From assembly GCF_014932895.1 (NCBI RefSeq), contig NZ_JACYOF010000002.1:558001-622000 (forward strand): a DNA stretch of 64,000 nucleotides, written 5' to 3'. Position numbers and translations under genes: made by a program. Below, in pieces: positions 34,035-43,513 of the stretch. Each line of letters begins with the position of its first letter. The stretch's first letter is position 1. The notes below the pieces were generated by a model that saw nothing but the letters and a program-made list of their open reading frames with translations, was not told the DNA's origin and ran no database searches. This stretch comes from Bacillus thuringiensis (lineage in GTDB: Bacteria; Bacillota; Bacilli; Bacillales; Bacillaceae_G).

Positions 34035-35971
34035 TACAATACGTTACCTTCTACCGGAAGTACCTTTTTCACTGCTTCTATCACTTTTTCATCTTCCGTA
34101 TCAGATAAGAATATTGATATAGCACCTTTATCGTCGCTCGTACGAATTAAACGTCCAATTCCTTGACGAAGACGTAAAATCATATACGGTACATCTACAT
34201 CCCAGAATGGATCATTTACGTGCTTACGTTTCGCTTCAAACACAGGATCGTTTGGAGGGAACGGTAATGACCAAATAATAACATGTGATAATGATGAACC
34301 AGGAATATCTAAACCTTCCCATAAATGAACGGCACAAAGTACAGTCTCTTCTTCATTTTGGAAACGAGAAACGAGCTGACTAATTTCTTGGTCCCCTTCA
34401 TATAAGAATGGAATCGACATTTGCTCTTTACTTACATACTCCTTAAACGCTGCAAGTTCTTGCGTTGTACGGAACAATACAAGCGTACGTCCATTTGTTT
34501 TCTGGATATTTTCAAGTGTATATTGACACTTTCTTTCCCATTCATTTTCTTTCGTGTGCGATAGTAAGTTTACTGCCATTTGCTCTTCATAATCAAACGG
34601 TGAAGCAACAGAGAATGATAAATAATCTTTTACCCCTAAACTATTTGCTGTAAATGTGAATGAATCGTTATTTGATAATGTTGCGGAAGAGAAAATATAC
34701 GGAATCTTTTTCGAAAATACTTTCTCTTGTAACACTTCTTCAACTGCACGCGGCATAATAACTAAAGTGAAGGCACCATCACCTTCTTCACCCCAAGTAA
34801 TTACATTTTTCTCATGCATGAAAAGACGAAGTGAATGTTCTAACACATCTAAATGTTCATCAACGATATTTAAATCGTATGTGTTTACTGTATGCATTTC
34901 ACTTTCAAATACTAATGCATCACCGACTTCACCAATTTTCGCATAAAGTCTTTTCGCTTCTGCAGTTACCTTTTCTGTCACAGTAATTTCTAAACGATCG
35001 GAGCCTGCAATTTCCTTTTTATTCTCTTGTAGCACATCAAAGAATCGTTCAGTTTGCCAAATTGTTTCTTCTACTAAATGCGCAAACTCTTCACGAATAT
35101 CGTTTTGTAATAATCTCGTTAAAAGTTGCTCCATCATCGTTTGTTTTAAACGGTACGTTAAGGCTTTTTGAGCCGCATACTCTACAAGATGTCCTTCATC
35201 GAATACAACGCAGCTACTTTCTGGTAATAACGGAATTTGTCCTTCACGCTTACGAGCATCGTACGTCCAAATATGATCCATATAGAAATCTTGCGAGCAA
35301 ATAATTAAATCTGCTGCTTTACGATAATGTTCACGAGAAAGAGTTTGTCCACAACGATGACGTGAATCACAAGTAAAGCAATCTTGGAAGTAATCCCAGT
35401 TTACTTTTGACCACTCCTCGTCATTTAAAAGTGGAAATTCTTTTCTATCACCATAGTGAGTAAAGTTTTGCATCGTACCATGATCAAATACGAACTGTGG
35501 TAATTCATAATATACATCTTCAATTACTTCTGGAGCTCGTCCACTCATAACGTCTTCTAGTTTACGTAAACATAAATAGTTATCCATTGATTTCGCAAGC
35601 CTAACATCAACAGATAGTCCTAACGCTTCAGATAATTTAGCAATGTCTCCTTCTTCTTTCACAAGCTGCTCAATTAATGTCTCGTCTGCACAAGCGATAA
35701 TAGCAGGTTTTCCTGTATAACGTGCATAACAAATTGCATATAAAAGATATACAATCGTTTTCCCTGTTCCTACGCCCGCTTCTGCGAACATAACTTTCTT
35801 CTCTTGGAAAGCACGCTCTAACTGAAACGCCATAAAAATTTGTTCATCACGCTCTTCAAAGCCTTTTTCCGGAAGGATGTCGTAAAACACATCTCCAATC
35901 CACTCATTCAACTTATCATAAAAATTGTCTTGTTTTCCTACTTCAAATGGTAATCTCTTCTCAGTAAACAT
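34034..35971 (-). CDS. ypvA: DinG/XPD-like ATP-dependent helicase (YpvA)
   Basis: 645 residues, superfamily 2 helicase. Walker A is in EAGVGTGKTIVYLL (about 65-78) and Walker B is VVFDEGHLVE. Between them cysteines in CFTCDSRHRCGQ, with an earlier Cys, suggest the iron-sulfur site of the XPD/DinG group. The C-terminal motif VI is LRLRQGIGRLIRT. The ATG at 35971 has GGAGG seven bases ahead, whereas the frame to 36016 lacks one. Unlike the dinG gene later in the window it has no exonuclease domain. Confidence 0.87.
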   Translation of the reverse strand: MFTEKRLPFEVGKQDNFYDKLNEWIGDVFYDILPEKGFEERDEQIFMAFQLERAFQEKKVMFAEAGVGTGKTIVYLLYAICYARYTGKPAIIACADETLIEQLVKEEGDIAKLSEALGLSVDVRLAKSMDNYLCLRKLEDVMSGRAPEVIEDVYYELPQFVFDHGTMQNFTHYGDRKEFPLLNDEEWSKVNWDYFQDCFTCDSRHRCGQTLSREHYRKAADLIICSQDFYMDHIWTYDARKREGQIPLLPESSCVVFDEGHLVEYAAQKALTYRLKQTMMEQLLTRLLQNDIREEFAHLVEETIWQTERFFDVLQENKKEIAGSDRLEITVTEKVTAEAKRLYAKIGEVGDALVFESEMHTVNTYDLNIVDEHLDVLEHSLRLFMHEKNVITWGEEGDGAFTLVIMPRAVEEVLQEKVFSKKIPYIFSSATLSNNDSFTFTANSLGVKDYLSFSVASPFDYEEQMAVNLLSHTKENEWERKCQYTLENIQKTNGRTLVLFRTTQELAAFKEYVSKEQMSIPFLYEGDQEISQLVSRFQNEEETVLCAVHLWEGLDIPGSSLSHVIIWSLPFPPNDPVFEAKRKHVNDPFWDVDVPYMILRLRQGIGRLIRTSDDKGAISIFLSDTEDEKVIEAVKKVLPVEGNVL

Positions 35972-36109
35972 CCTTAGCCTCCAACCAAAAAGTTTTTCTA
36001 TAAAAAGATATAGCAACTGCTACGCATATGTGTGCAGCCACTTTCCCCTGTTGCAATACATAGAAATACACGAAAAAAAATTTCCCTTTCGAAAAAGGAA
36101 AATTTTCTT

Positions 36110-36292
36110 CTATATTAATGACTTTAAATACCGTTTATCAATCGCTGTTTCATGTGAAAGAGCTGACAAATATTCTTCTTGTGCTTTTTGTATTTCATCT
36201 ACAATTACACCATGACTATCCATTTCTTTTCCGAGCTCATCATACGTACGGTGAATAGCTCTTTGAATCATTGATAATTGGAAACTATCCAT
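36110..36292 (-). CDS. small conserved protein between ypvA and ypsC
   Basis: 60 residues, soluble, helical, starting MDSFQLSMIQRAIHRTYDEL. The strong AAAGGAGG seven bases before the ATG marks the start; the longer frame to 36463 overlaps the methyltransferase gene and is not used. It occupies the position of yptA in B. subtilis, though I cannot confirm homology by eye. No function proposed. Confidence 0.72.
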   Translation of the reverse strand: MDSFQLSMIQRAIHRTYDELGKEMDSHGVIVDEIQKAQEEYLSALSHETAIDKRYLKSLI

Positions 36293-36353
36293 ATCAGTTC
36301 CTCCTTTACGCATTACATAATAGCCAGTATATGCGTGCTGGAGGAGTTTTATA

Positions 36354-37493
36354 CTATGAATTACGCGGTGGACGTTTTCCGAAGTATTGGTAGTAATCTG
36401 TACGGATAAATCCATTAAACAGTTTACGTTTCTTCGAAGCATCTTTTCCGTAACACTTTTCAAATGCTTCGTAACTTGTTAATACATATGCTGACCATGT
36501 ATCTAACGGGCGGAATACTTGTCCCATTTCTTTATACAATTGTTCAACAAGTGCTTTTTCACTTAAACGTTCTCCGTATGGAGGATTCGTTACAACGTAG
36601 CCATAATCCTCTTTTGTTGTGAAATCTTTTACTTGCATTTGTTTAAATGTGATTAAATCACCTAAACCTACTTCTTCTGCGTTATCTTGAGCAACTCGAA
36701 TCATACGATGATCAATATCTGATCCAATGATTTGCAGTGGTTGATTATAGTTCGCTAAATCTTCAGCTTCTTGACGAGCTTCACGCCAGTTTTGTTTACC
36801 TACCCAGCCCCACTCATCTGATGCGAAGCTACGGTTAAACCCTGGTGCAATGTTTTGTCCAATTAATGCTGCTTCAATCGGAATTGTACCTGATCCACAG
36901 AATGGATCGACAAATGGACGATCTGGCTTCCAATTTGTTAATTTAATTAAAGACGCAGCTAATGTTTCTTTTAAAGGAGCTTCCCCTTGATCCACACGGT
37001 ATCCGCGTTTATGAAGACCAACGCCACTCGCATCAATCGTTAATGTTGCAATATCTTTCAACATTGCAATCTCAATACGGAATAATGGACCATCTTCTTC
37101 AAACCAAGTTGTACGTTTATATGTTGTCTTTAATTTTTCAACGACAGCTTTTTTAACGATACGTTGGCAATCCGAAACACTGAATAATTCAGATTTTAAA
37201 GATTTACCGATAACAGGGAACTCTCCGTTCTCTGGAATATAATCTCCCCAGTTTAATGCTTTCGTTTTTTCAAACAGCTCATCAAATGTTGTTGCTTTAA
37301 ATTCGCCAACTTTAATTTTCACACGGTCCGCAGTACGTAACCATAAGTTCGTGCGACAAATCGCCTTTTCATCTGCCTCAAATGTTACTTTGCTGTTTTC
37401 TACTTGGCATTCATAACCAAGATCACGAACTTCTCGGGCTACTAATGCTTCAATACCCATTGCCGCTGTTGCAATTAAAGTAACTTTTCCCAT
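36354..37493 (-). CDS. ypsC: THUMP-domain RNA methyltransferase YpsC (RlmL-like)
   Basis: 379 residues. An N-terminal ferredoxin-like/THUMP domain (about 1-160) precedes a class I SAM methyltransferase domain: FVDPFCGSGTIPIEAALI is motif I with the UPF0020 signature, and VTNPPYGERL is the NPPY catalytic motif for exocyclic amine N-methylation. Predicted to make an m2G-type mark in 23S rRNA. The second ATG (37493) is preferred because AGAGGTG is eight bases ahead; the first lies almost on it. Confidence 0.88.
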   Translation of the reverse strand: MGKVTLIATAAMGIEALVAREVRDLGYECQVENSKVTFEADEKAICRTNLWLRTADRVKIKVGEFKATTFDELFEKTKALNWGDYIPENGEFPVIGKSLKSELFSVSDCQRIVKKAVVEKLKTTYKRTTWFEEDGPLFRIEIAMLKDIATLTIDASGVGLHKRGYRVDQGEAPLKETLAASLIKLTNWKPDRPFVDPFCGSGTIPIEAALIGQNIAPGFNRSFASDEWGWVGKQNWREARQEAEDLANYNQPLQIIGSDIDHRMIRVAQDNAEEVGLGDLITFKQMQVKDFTTKEDYGYVVTNPPYGERLSEKALVEQLYKEMGQVFRPLDTWSAYVLTSYEAFEKCYGKDASKKRKLFNGFIRTDYYQYFGKRPPRNS

Positions 37494-37616
37494 TTGCATT
37501 CACCTCTTATGTATAATCAAACAATAATTAATAGCAATTTGTCCTATTAATTATTACATTTTACGAAGAATTTTCTCATTAACCATTTTAACTCATAATT
37601 TATAACTTCATACAAA

Positions 37617-37646
37617 TAAAAAGCCCTCCTCTAACAAAGGAGAGCT
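37617..37646 (-). terminator. rnpB terminator
   Basis: AGCTCTCCT pairs with AGGAGGGCT around TTGTTAG, and TTTTTATTTG follows on the minus strand. Confidence 0.87.
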
Positions 37647-37659
37647 GAGTTATTTCATA

Positions 37660-38075
37660 GTTGGTTCATAACGTTCTGTAAGCCATGTTCTGTTCCTTTG
37701 TACTACAAACGGCCCACGCCTCGTACTCCGGTGGCAATCATCTATCTACAGGTTATGAAAACCTGTCCTTTCCCATCGTTCATTTCCTTGGAAAAGATTC
37801 CCCTACCATTATTTGGGTTTCTCGCTCGTGGGGTTTACCTCGTTCCACTCCTATCATTTCTTCAAGGACTTCGTCACTGTGGCACTTTAAAGGTAGTCAA
37901 ACCATATCCCAAAAGGACTTAGGTTTTTTCCCTGCCGTTAAACCAGCCTTACAGCCAGAATACCCTAGCTTATGAATTGGCTAGGCACGAACACTACAGC
38001 CATCTCAGGCCGTGCGAGCATGGACTTTCCTCTACAACGTTGGCGTTGCAGCGATTACCCAAACGTTATGACATC
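37660..38075 (-). ncRNA. rnpB: RNase P RNA, Bacillus (B) type
   Basis: Catalytic RNA of tRNA 5'-end processing, about 410 nt. The minus strand has GGGTAATCGCTGCA near its start, then GAGGAAAGTCCATGCTCGCA, CTGTAGTGTTCGTGCC, and near the 3' end GGCTTACAGAACGTTATGAA; ATAACGTT at both ends forms stem P1. It lies between ypsC and gpsB exactly as in B. subtilis. End points are approximate. Confidence 0.95.
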
Positions 38076-38153
38076 CATTAGTATAGTGGAAACAAAAAGA
38101 TTTTGCAATGTTTTTTTCTATGTAAAATACTTTAACCTTTTTATCACCAGAAA

Positions 38154-38489
38154 TTATTCGTATAACTTACTTCCAAATACAGCTTTTTCTAAGTTTGATA
38201 AACGTTTAAGAATATCTGTATTCGTGTTGTTATATACCGGTTGTGCAACTGGTGTTTGAACAGGTTGTTGCGGAACTTGTGTTGCAGCTAGTTTTTGTTC
38301 TTCTAATTCTCGTTTTAAACGAGCATTTTGTTGCTTTAATTGCTCAAATTCCTTGTGGAAAGCTTCATAATCTTTAATGATCATATCAAGAAACTTGTCT
38401 ACTTCTTCTTGTTGATACCCTCTCATACCTGTTTTAAATTCTTTTTCCAAAATATCTTTCGCCGTTAATTTAATTTTATCCGAAATCAT
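38154..38489 (-). CDS. gpsB: cell-division regulator GpsB
   Basis: 111 residues, DivIVA-like. The N-terminal lipid/partner-binding domain has [20 protein letters not shown] and is followed by a coiled coil (about 40-75), a Pro/Gln-rich linker, and the C-terminal trimerisation end [20 protein letters not shown]. GpsB shuttles penicillin-binding protein PBP1 between side wall and septum, so it works with PonA encoded later in the window. The ATG at 38489 fits AGGTG spacing; a GTG three codons earlier overlaps it. Confidence 0.94.
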   Translation of the reverse strand: MISDKIKLTAKDILEKEFKTGMRGYQQEEVDKFLDMIIKDYEAFHKEFEQLKQQNARLKRELEEQKLAATQVPQQPVQTPVAQPVYNNTNTDILKRLSNLEKAVFGSKLYE

Positions 38490-38586
38490 TTTCTTCACCT
38501 CAAATTTTTGCCAAAACTTTCATTAACTAAATTTTTTCAGAAACAGTGCCTTTTGTCAATCCTATATACAAGTACTATATTACATA

Positions 38587-39141
38587 TTACTCTGCATTAT
38601 TCCACTGCTCCTCTTCTATTATATCTTGTAAATCGGAAAAAAGAATGAAATAACTGTGATAATTTTCTATTTCTCCTTTTTTCTTTGCTGCTTCTACAAT
38701 ATATTTGGGACTTCCTGATTTTTCTTCATCGTATACAGCTAAAAGAGCATCACTTTTTTCAATAAAAAATTGATTTTTCAATTTAAACTGCTCTGGACTC
38801 TCATACTTTCGTTTCGTAATACTATCAATATGGTCTGCTTGAGAGAGAATAAATTCGTAATATTCGCGGTTATCTTCCTTCCAGCCTTCCTCTTGTTCTA
38901 AAAACGGAGTAAATACCGCTAATTTTAAATCCGGATATTCTTCTTGAATTCCAAAAACAACTTCAGCAGCCCACAATTCGACTCCTAACTGACCACTTAT
39001 TATGACCCACTCCAAACCTTCTTCTACAAAAGTAATTAATTTACGATGCAATGCCTTTTTTATACACGCTACCCCTGGATGATCATTTTTAAAGATACCA
39101 AGTTCAAATGGCTTATACCCTGTTACAGCAACAACTTTCAT
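38587..39141 (-). CDS. ypsA: YpsA / DUF1273 SLOG-family protein
   Basis: 184 residues with a Rossmann-like SLOG fold that may bind nucleotide-type ligands: [12 protein letters not shown] at the N-terminus, then [17 protein letters not shown] and the [16 protein letters not shown] segment. B. subtilis YpsA affects cell division and stress responses by a mechanism not settled. Position next to gpsB is conserved. Own terminator upstream from cotD. Confidence 0.9.
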   Translation of the reverse strand: MKVVAVTGYKPFELGIFKNDHPGVACIKKALHRKLITFVEEGLEWVIISGQLGVELWAAEVVFGIQEEYPDLKLAVFTPFLEQEEGWKEDNREYYEFILSQADHIDSITKRKYESPEQFKLKNQFFIEKSDALLAVYDEEKSGSPKYIVEAAKKKGEIENYHSYFILFSDLQDIIEEEQWNNAE

Positions 39142-39158
39142 ATTTTACACCTCAATTA

Positions 39159-39190
39159 CAAAAAAAGAACTAGCATTTTGCTAGTTCTAA
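39159..39190 (-). terminator. cotD terminator
   Basis: AGAACTAGCA pairs with TGCTAGTTCT over TTT, with TTTTTTTG on the minus strand. Confidence 0.88.
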
Positions 39191-39198
39191 CATATCAT

Positions 39199-39630
39199 TT
39201 ACTTTTTAAATATTCCACCAACGTTTGGTCCTACATTCGGTCCAAATGGTGATACATTCGGTCCTGGTCCAAATGGCGATACATTCGGTCCTGGTCCGAA
39301 TGGCGATACATTTGGTCCTGGACCAAATGGAGATATGTGATGTCCATGATGACCATGACCACATGGTCCACATCCGCCGCCAAATCCACCAACAAATCCT
39401 GGATCACCAGGATCTACAACGTTTACGTTCGAGTTTGTTTGTGGGAAGAAGCCTTGATTTTTAATTTGTTGATGGTGTACATGTGTTGTATGCGTTGGGA
39501 AAATGTGTGGCACCACCGTTGTTGAAAAAGAATGTGTTACGCATTGTTTCGTCGGATGAACGACAGGAGCAGTCGTACAAATAGGTCCTGTAGGCTTATG
39601 CCCTCCAAAGTAAGGATGACAATGATGCAT
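39199..39630 (-). CDS. cotD: spore coat protein CotD
   Basis: 143 residues, His-, Gly- and Pro-rich. The N-terminal MHHCHPYFGGHKPTGPI and the His-rich middle (HTTHVHHQQ) match CotD inner coat proteins, and a GGGCGPCGHGHHGHH cluster follows. The C-terminus carries three tandem SPFGPGPNV repeats and a shortened fourth unit (about 98-134). The nearly identical DNA repeats suggest recent copy-number change. Expected to be expressed late in the mother cell; a sigma-K type promoter was not confirmed. Confidence 0.9.
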   Translation of the reverse strand: MHHCHPYFGGHKPTGPICTTAPVVHPTKQCVTHSFSTTVVPHIFPTHTTHVHHQQIKNQGFFPQTNSNVNVVDPGDPGFVGGFGGGCGPCGHGHHGHHISPFGPGPNVSPFGPGPNVSPFGPGPNVSPFGPNVGPNVGGIFKK

Positions 39631-39785
39631 AGTTTTTTCTCTCCTCTCTCATAAAAAAATCTGATTACACTTTACAATATGAGAAAAGAGATAAAGCCGC
39701 TTGTTATATACACCCATTTCTTTCATGGAAATTTGTCTTGAGCTGCGTTTCATTCATAGTATACATAATGGACAACAATCCAAAA

Positions 39786-40289
39786 TTATTTACCAAAAAA
39801 TCCTCCAACTTGCTTCACGATGCCTGTCACTTGATTCATCGCATTCATCATTTGTCCAGCTGTATTCATCATTTTATTCACATCGTAGTTTCCATCTGAT
39901 GTTTTAAATTGTGAAACAAAACTAGAAAACTGACTTGGTTGCTGCTGTTGCTTTTGTTTATTCATCGTCGGATACGGTTGCTTTGGTGGATAAAACATAG
40001 CTTGTTGATTGGCATAGGGAGATAGTGGTGGCATATAATATTGCGAATTCATATAAGGTTGTTGCTGTTGATTCATATAGGGTTGCTGCTGTTGATTCAT
40101 ATAGGGTTGCTGCTGTTGTTGAGATTGATTCATAAAAGACACTTCAAATGGCTGATAATAATTTTGATTTCCATAATAAGGCTCGAAAGGATACATATTA
40201 TACCGTAAATATGTATCCGTATTATATTGGTACATATTTTGCTGTGCATATGGATTCGTTTGCTGATATACGTTAGTTTGTTGAAACAT
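39786..40289 (-). CDS. yppG: YppG-family coat-associated protein
   Basis: 167 residues, Gln-, Tyr-, Asn-rich and low in charge over the first 120 residues, with tandem QQQQPYMN units (about 56-82). It then has a conserved C-terminal region SQFKTSDGNYDVNKMMNT and a hydrophobic NQVTGIVKQVGGFFGK end, as in YppG. Probably a spore coat component. Monocistronic, next to cotD. Confidence 0.82.
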   Translation of the reverse strand: MFQQTNVYQQTNPYAQQNMYQYNTDTYLRYNMYPFEPYYGNQNYYQPFEVSFMNQSQQQQQPYMNQQQQPYMNQQQQPYMNSQYYMPPLSPYANQQAMFYPPKQPYPTMNKQKQQQQPSQFSSFVSQFKTSDGNYDVNKMMNTAGQMMNAMNQVTGIVKQVGGFFGK

Positions 40290-40466
40290 GCATTCTCTCC
40301 TCCTTCACATAAGTTTCTACATATATAATATGTACCTATAAAGTAATATGTGTGACGGAGTATCTGTCTATTTTTGTCGGAAGTTTAAATTTTTAAAAAA
40401 TTAAAAAAGAAAACCCTTCCATGCTATGATAATTAAGAAGAAGATTCTCATGGGGGAGGAATCAAC

Positions 40467-40658
40467 ATGGTATTAGGGGATTTAAAACAAGCGTTTTCTC
40501 AAAAAAAGGGGTATTACACAGAGAATGTAAATGAATTGTTAGACTTTGCCCAACATTGTTATCTAGAAGGGAAAGTATGTATTTCAGATTACCGTACATT
40601 AATAAAAGAATTAGAAATAAAAGGTGCAACAAAACCTACAACCATGACAGAAGCATGA
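40467..40658 (+). CDS. yppF: YppF-like small protein
   Basis: 63 residues, soluble and helical: YYTENVNELLDFAQHCYLEG and the SDYRTLIKELEIKGA segment. GGGGGAGG precedes the ATG. It lies opposite yppG and yppE as in the B. subtilis ypp cluster. Function unknown. A hairpin separates it from convergent yppE. Confidence 0.8.
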   Translation: MVLGDLKQAFSQKKGYYTENVNELLDFAQHCYLEGKVCISDYRTLIKELEIKGATKPTTMTEA

Positions 40659-40690
40659 AAAAACAAGAGGGTTTCCCCTCTTGTTATTTA
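40659..40690. terminator. terminator between yppF and yppE
   Basis: AACAAGAGGG pairs with CCCTCTTGTT over a short loop between convergent stop codons. Confidence 0.82.
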
Positions 40691-41028
40691 CATTTCTCAA
40701 CTATATTTTGCAAAGTATACGAAATGGCTTGATGTGTTTCAAAAAATCGTTTACCTTTACCTTTATTTACAAAACATTGTAAGACATTCGTTTGTAAATT
40801 ATCGTACACTTGATCAATTTGCTGTACATGTATATACTTCGGTTTTTCTTCCTTAATCCACGTATAAGCTAATTCTTTCCACACCTTTAATTCCTCATCT
40901 ACCATGTCTACAAACGGTTTCATATCCTTATAAAAATCGTATTCGATTATTTCTCTTTTTTTTACATTCGCCTCATTATTATATTGCATGAGTTTTTCTG
41001 AAGACTGTATTAATGATTCGTTCTTCAT
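40684..41028 (-). CDS. yppE: YppE family protein (DUF1798)
   Basis: 114 residues, four-helix-bundle type. Conserved blocks are EYDFYKDMKPFVDMVDEEL, KPKYIHVQQIDQVYDNL and a C-terminal KRFFETHQAISYTLQNI. The structure of the B. subtilis protein is known as a helical bundle, but the role is not. Fifteen bases after the preceding small gene, so one transcript. Confidence 0.83.
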   Translation of the reverse strand: MKNESLIQSSEKLMQYNNEANVKKREIIEYDFYKDMKPFVDMVDEELKVWKELAYTWIKEEKPKYIHVQQIDQVYDNLQTNVLQCFVNKGKGKRFFETHQAISYTLQNIVEKCK

Positions 41029-41043
41029 TTCTTTCCCACCTTA

Positions 41044-41286
41044 TTATGCACTCACTACGACGTTTTGAAATGTCTTCACCCAATTCCCTTTTTCTTCGTG
41101 ATGCACTAATTTATTTTCCATATGCTCAATATGCATTTCTGTTATTTCTATCTTATTGCATATGTTTTCACTCTCATCCTTTAATGCATGATTCATTCTA
41201 ATCCCTATATTCATTTCCAGCAAATCGAGAGAACTTAACATTTGATCCATTTTTTTCATTACATCTTCCTTCTGAACCATCGCCAT
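41044..41286 (-). CDS. small protein of the ypp cluster (YppD position)
   Basis: 80 residues, acidic and helical (MDQMLSSLDLLEMNIGIRMN), likely coiled coil. No signal peptide. GGAGGCG precedes the ATG. It sits where yppD is found in B. subtilis, upstream of yppE in the same transcript; homology not verified. No function proposed. Confidence 0.7.
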   Translation of the reverse strand: MAMVQKEDVMKKMDQMLSSLDLLEMNIGIRMNHALKDESENICNKIEITEMHIEHMENKLVHHEEKGNWVKTFQNVVVSA

Positions 41287-41446
41287 ATATAAAACGCCTC
41301 CTTCTTTGCTTTTCCTTTGTCATGTAATTTCGCCGAATGATTCATCACTCCTGCCCACATGACAAAACTAGTTGTTATTCGTCAAAGAAATCATTTTGTA
41401 TGCCATTTATAGAAATGGTAACAATACAAAAAGGAGGTGTATTACA

Positions 41447-41551
41447 ATGACAAAGAACAAAAATGAAAAAAAGAAAAAACAAAACAAACAACAACATAAA
41501 CCCGAGACTGGCAATCCAAAGCTAGATGGTCCAAACTTCCCTGCTACATAA
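41447..41551 (+). CDS. sspM: small acid-soluble spore protein, SspM-like
   Basis: 34 residues, Lys/Asn/Gln-rich start (MTKNKNEKKKKQNKQ) and the end NPKLDGPNFPAT, which matches the length and the GPNRPST-type ending of B. subtilis SspM. AAAGGAGGTG lies seven bases before the ATG. Minor SASP of this type are made in the forespore; a sigma-G promoter was not confirmed. A strong bidirectional terminator lies downstream. Confidence 0.65.
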   Translation: MTKNKNEKKKKQNKQQHKPETGNPKLDGPNFPAT

Positions 41552-41600
41552 AGTGAGACTTTAATTAATGGGGCTTTTCCAAACTACTAATTTCTAAATC
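41550..41600 (+). repeat. fragment of the intergenic repeat family
   Basis: AAAGTGAGACTTTAATTAATGGGGC directly after the SspM-like stop resembles the start of the 17950 element (GTGAAACTTTAATCAGCGGG). The rest is too diverged to assign. Confidence 0.35.
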
Positions 41601-41669
41601 CCCCTTAACCTTCTACTTTCATTAAGTTTTGAGATTAAAGTCTTAACACACTTAGCAGGATTACTTCAC

Positions 41670-41716
41670 ATTAAGAAGTCCCGTCTTCATAAATGAAGAC
41701 GGGACTTCTTTTTTAT
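41670..41716. terminator. strong bidirectional terminator
   Basis: A 17-base perfect stem (AAGAAGTCCCGTCTTCA with its complement) over TAAA, with T-runs on both strands. It serves the SspM-like gene and yppC. Confidence 0.93.
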
Positions 41717-42741
41717 TATATCATGAACTCATCTATCCTTTTAACAAAACGATTTACGATAGATATAGCATAGATTTGCTCCCTCTTTCTTCTATACCAT
41801 TCTGTTATATTAACTTCACCCTTAGGTTCTTCAAGTAAAAACAACTCATTCGTTCTCGTATCTTCACAAAACCAATCCTTCATGCTTATTTCCTCATGTA
41901 CAACAACAGAATAAACATCTCTAAGTGCTGGCGTACAGGATTTTCTAGTTTGCCTTAAGTAAAATTCATAATCCTCTCTAGACCCAGTATGTGTAGTTCG
42001 CAATGCAAACTGACAAAACAAATTTTTATATTTCTCGTGAAACAATAGCCACGCTAATTTCTTCCCAAGTTCTATACGCTTTTGTAACGTTTCAAATTGA
42101 TAAACTGAAAACCCATACACATTCCCTTCAATCGTTGGAAAAATAACTGCACTAATATGAAACATTTCTTGCACTTTAAAAAGTCCAGTATGAAATACAT
42201 GTGTTTTAAAATATGCATTCTCAATGATTGGTTTTTGAATTTTATTTTGCTCATTTATAATTAGAGCTGTCATAAGCCTATTTATATCTTTTTTCTCCCA
42301 GAAAAATATCCATTCTTTTTCCATAAAAATTGATACGTTGAAAAACTGTAATAAGTGAAAGAGAGGCATACCTCTCCTCTTACTTTCTTCATATAGCAAT
42401 AGCTGAGGAAATGCATCTAAGAAAATAATCCAATTAGCCTGTTCATACATAGGGAACAAATATTTTTTTACTGATTGAGGTAAAACAGTAGCATAATATC
42501 TTCCTTCTAAATCGGTCATATTCCAACCCGCATTTCTCGAAACCATACTCGCTAAAAAAGACCACCTGATTTCGCTATTTCTTAAATAAAACTCTTGATA
42601 CGATTGTGTCCGAGAAATGTTGTCCACATTAGCTATTTCTGTTTTCTTTTTAACATTGTGAATAATCGCTTTTTCTCCTTCTTTACAAACCATATTTTTA
42701 CGATGTCTTTTAATTTTTTCGTAATCATTCCATGTAAACAT
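41716..42741 (-). CDS. yppC: DUF2515 family protein (YppC)
   Basis: About 341 residues. The conserved region begins NISRTQSYQEFYLRNSEIRW (about residue 40 on) and continues with SMVSRNAGWNMTDLEG and ANWIIFLDAFPQLLLYE. No signal peptide; one or two weakly hydrophobic helices. Function unknown. The frame is open to a GTG at 42804, but that codon lies inside its own AAAGGTG and overlaps the recU promoter. The ATG at 42741 is preferred with moderate certainty. Confidence 0.8.
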   Translation of the reverse strand: MFTWNDYEKIKRHRKNMVCKEGEKAIIHNVKKKTEIANVDNISRTQSYQEFYLRNSEIRWSFLASMVSRNAGWNMTDLEGRYYATVLPQSVKKYLFPMYEQANWIIFLDAFPQLLLYEESKRRGMPLFHLLQFFNVSIFMEKEWIFFWEKKDINRLMTALIINEQNKIQKPIIENAYFKTHVFHTGLFKVQEMFHISAVIFPTIEGNVYGFSVYQFETLQKRIELGKKLAWLLFHEKYKNLFCQFALRTTHTGSREDYEFYLRQTRKSCTPALRDVYSVVVHEEISMKDWFCEDTRTNELFLLEEPKGEVNITEWYRRKREQIYAISIVNRFVKRIDEFMI

Positions 42742-42792
42742 AAATAAGTCATCATACCTTTCTTCAAAAAGGTCACATCTTTTTTCATTTTT

Positions 42793-42801
42793 TGATATAA
42801 T
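42793..42801 (+). promoter_or_regulatory. recU-ponA promoter (extended -10)
   Basis: TGATATAAT, an extended -10 box, lies about 40 bases before the recU start with no good -35. It overlaps the possible 5' end of divergent yppC. Confidence 0.5.
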
Positions 42802-42844
42802 CACCTTTGTAAGTAATTCTTAGCAAGTTGGGAGTGGACACACT

Positions 42845-43447
42845 ATGACCATTCGTTACCCAAATGGAAAAAGGTACAATCAAGCTTCACACCCTCAAAA
42901 AACACCAATTAAAAAACATACTTATAGTAATAGAGGTATGTCCCTTGAAGAGGAATTGAATGAAACAAATCAATATTACTTAACCCACAATATTGCATGT
43001 GTACATAAGAAGCCTACACCTCTTCAAATTGTAAAAGTAGATTACCCTGCTCGAAGTGCTGCAGTGGTAAAAGAAGCGTATTTTAAACAACCTTCTACAA
43101 CAGATTACAACGGTGTATACAAGGGGAAATACATCGATTTTGAAGCGAAAGAAACAAAAAATAAAACTAGTTTTCCACTTCAAAACTTCCACCTTCATCA
43201 AATTGAGCATATGAAGCAAATAATTGCTCATAATGGAATTGCATTTGTTATTATTAAATTTACACTTTTTGATGAACTTTATTTATTAGATGCAAAACAT
43301 ATTATTGCATTTTGGAATCGTCAAAATACTGGTGGACGTAAATCGATTACGAAAGAAGAAATAGAAGAGCATGGATCTTTATTATCATGCGGTTATCACC
43401 CTCGGATTGATTATATCCGTGTACTAGACACGGTTTATTTTTCGTGA
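42845..43447 (+). CDS. recU: Holliday junction resolvase RecU
   Basis: 200 residues, resolves recombination intermediates and guides RuvB/RecA in Firmicutes. The stalk and nuclease core are visible: [15 protein letters not shown], then [16 protein letters not shown], and the catalytic Asp/Glu/Lys set in [18 protein letters not shown]. First gene of the recU-ponA pair, conserved across bacilli. GGGAGTGG precedes the ATG. Confidence 0.94.
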   Translation: MTIRYPNGKRYNQASHPQKTPIKKHTYSNRGMSLEEELNETNQYYLTHNIACVHKKPTPLQIVKVDYPARSAAVVKEAYFKQPSTTDYNGVYKGKYIDFEAKETKNKTSFPLQNFHLHQIEHMKQIIAHNGIAFVIIKFTLFDELYLLDAKHIIAFWNRQNTGGRKSITKEEIEEHGSLLSCGYHPRIDYIRVLDTVYFS

Positions 43448-43513
43448 TAGAGTCATCACTAAGGCTCTTTTTTCGACTTTTTGGGGAGAGAATGAAAGGT
43501 AGGAGAAAGTATA

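Noticed and set aside
39225-39464. Antisense frames over cotD
   Set aside because: Repetitive Val/His/Met translation caused by the cotD repeats; shadow of the real gene.
39230-40130. CRISPR-like short repeats
   Set aside because: The repeats are in-frame codon repeats of coat proteins without variable spacers.
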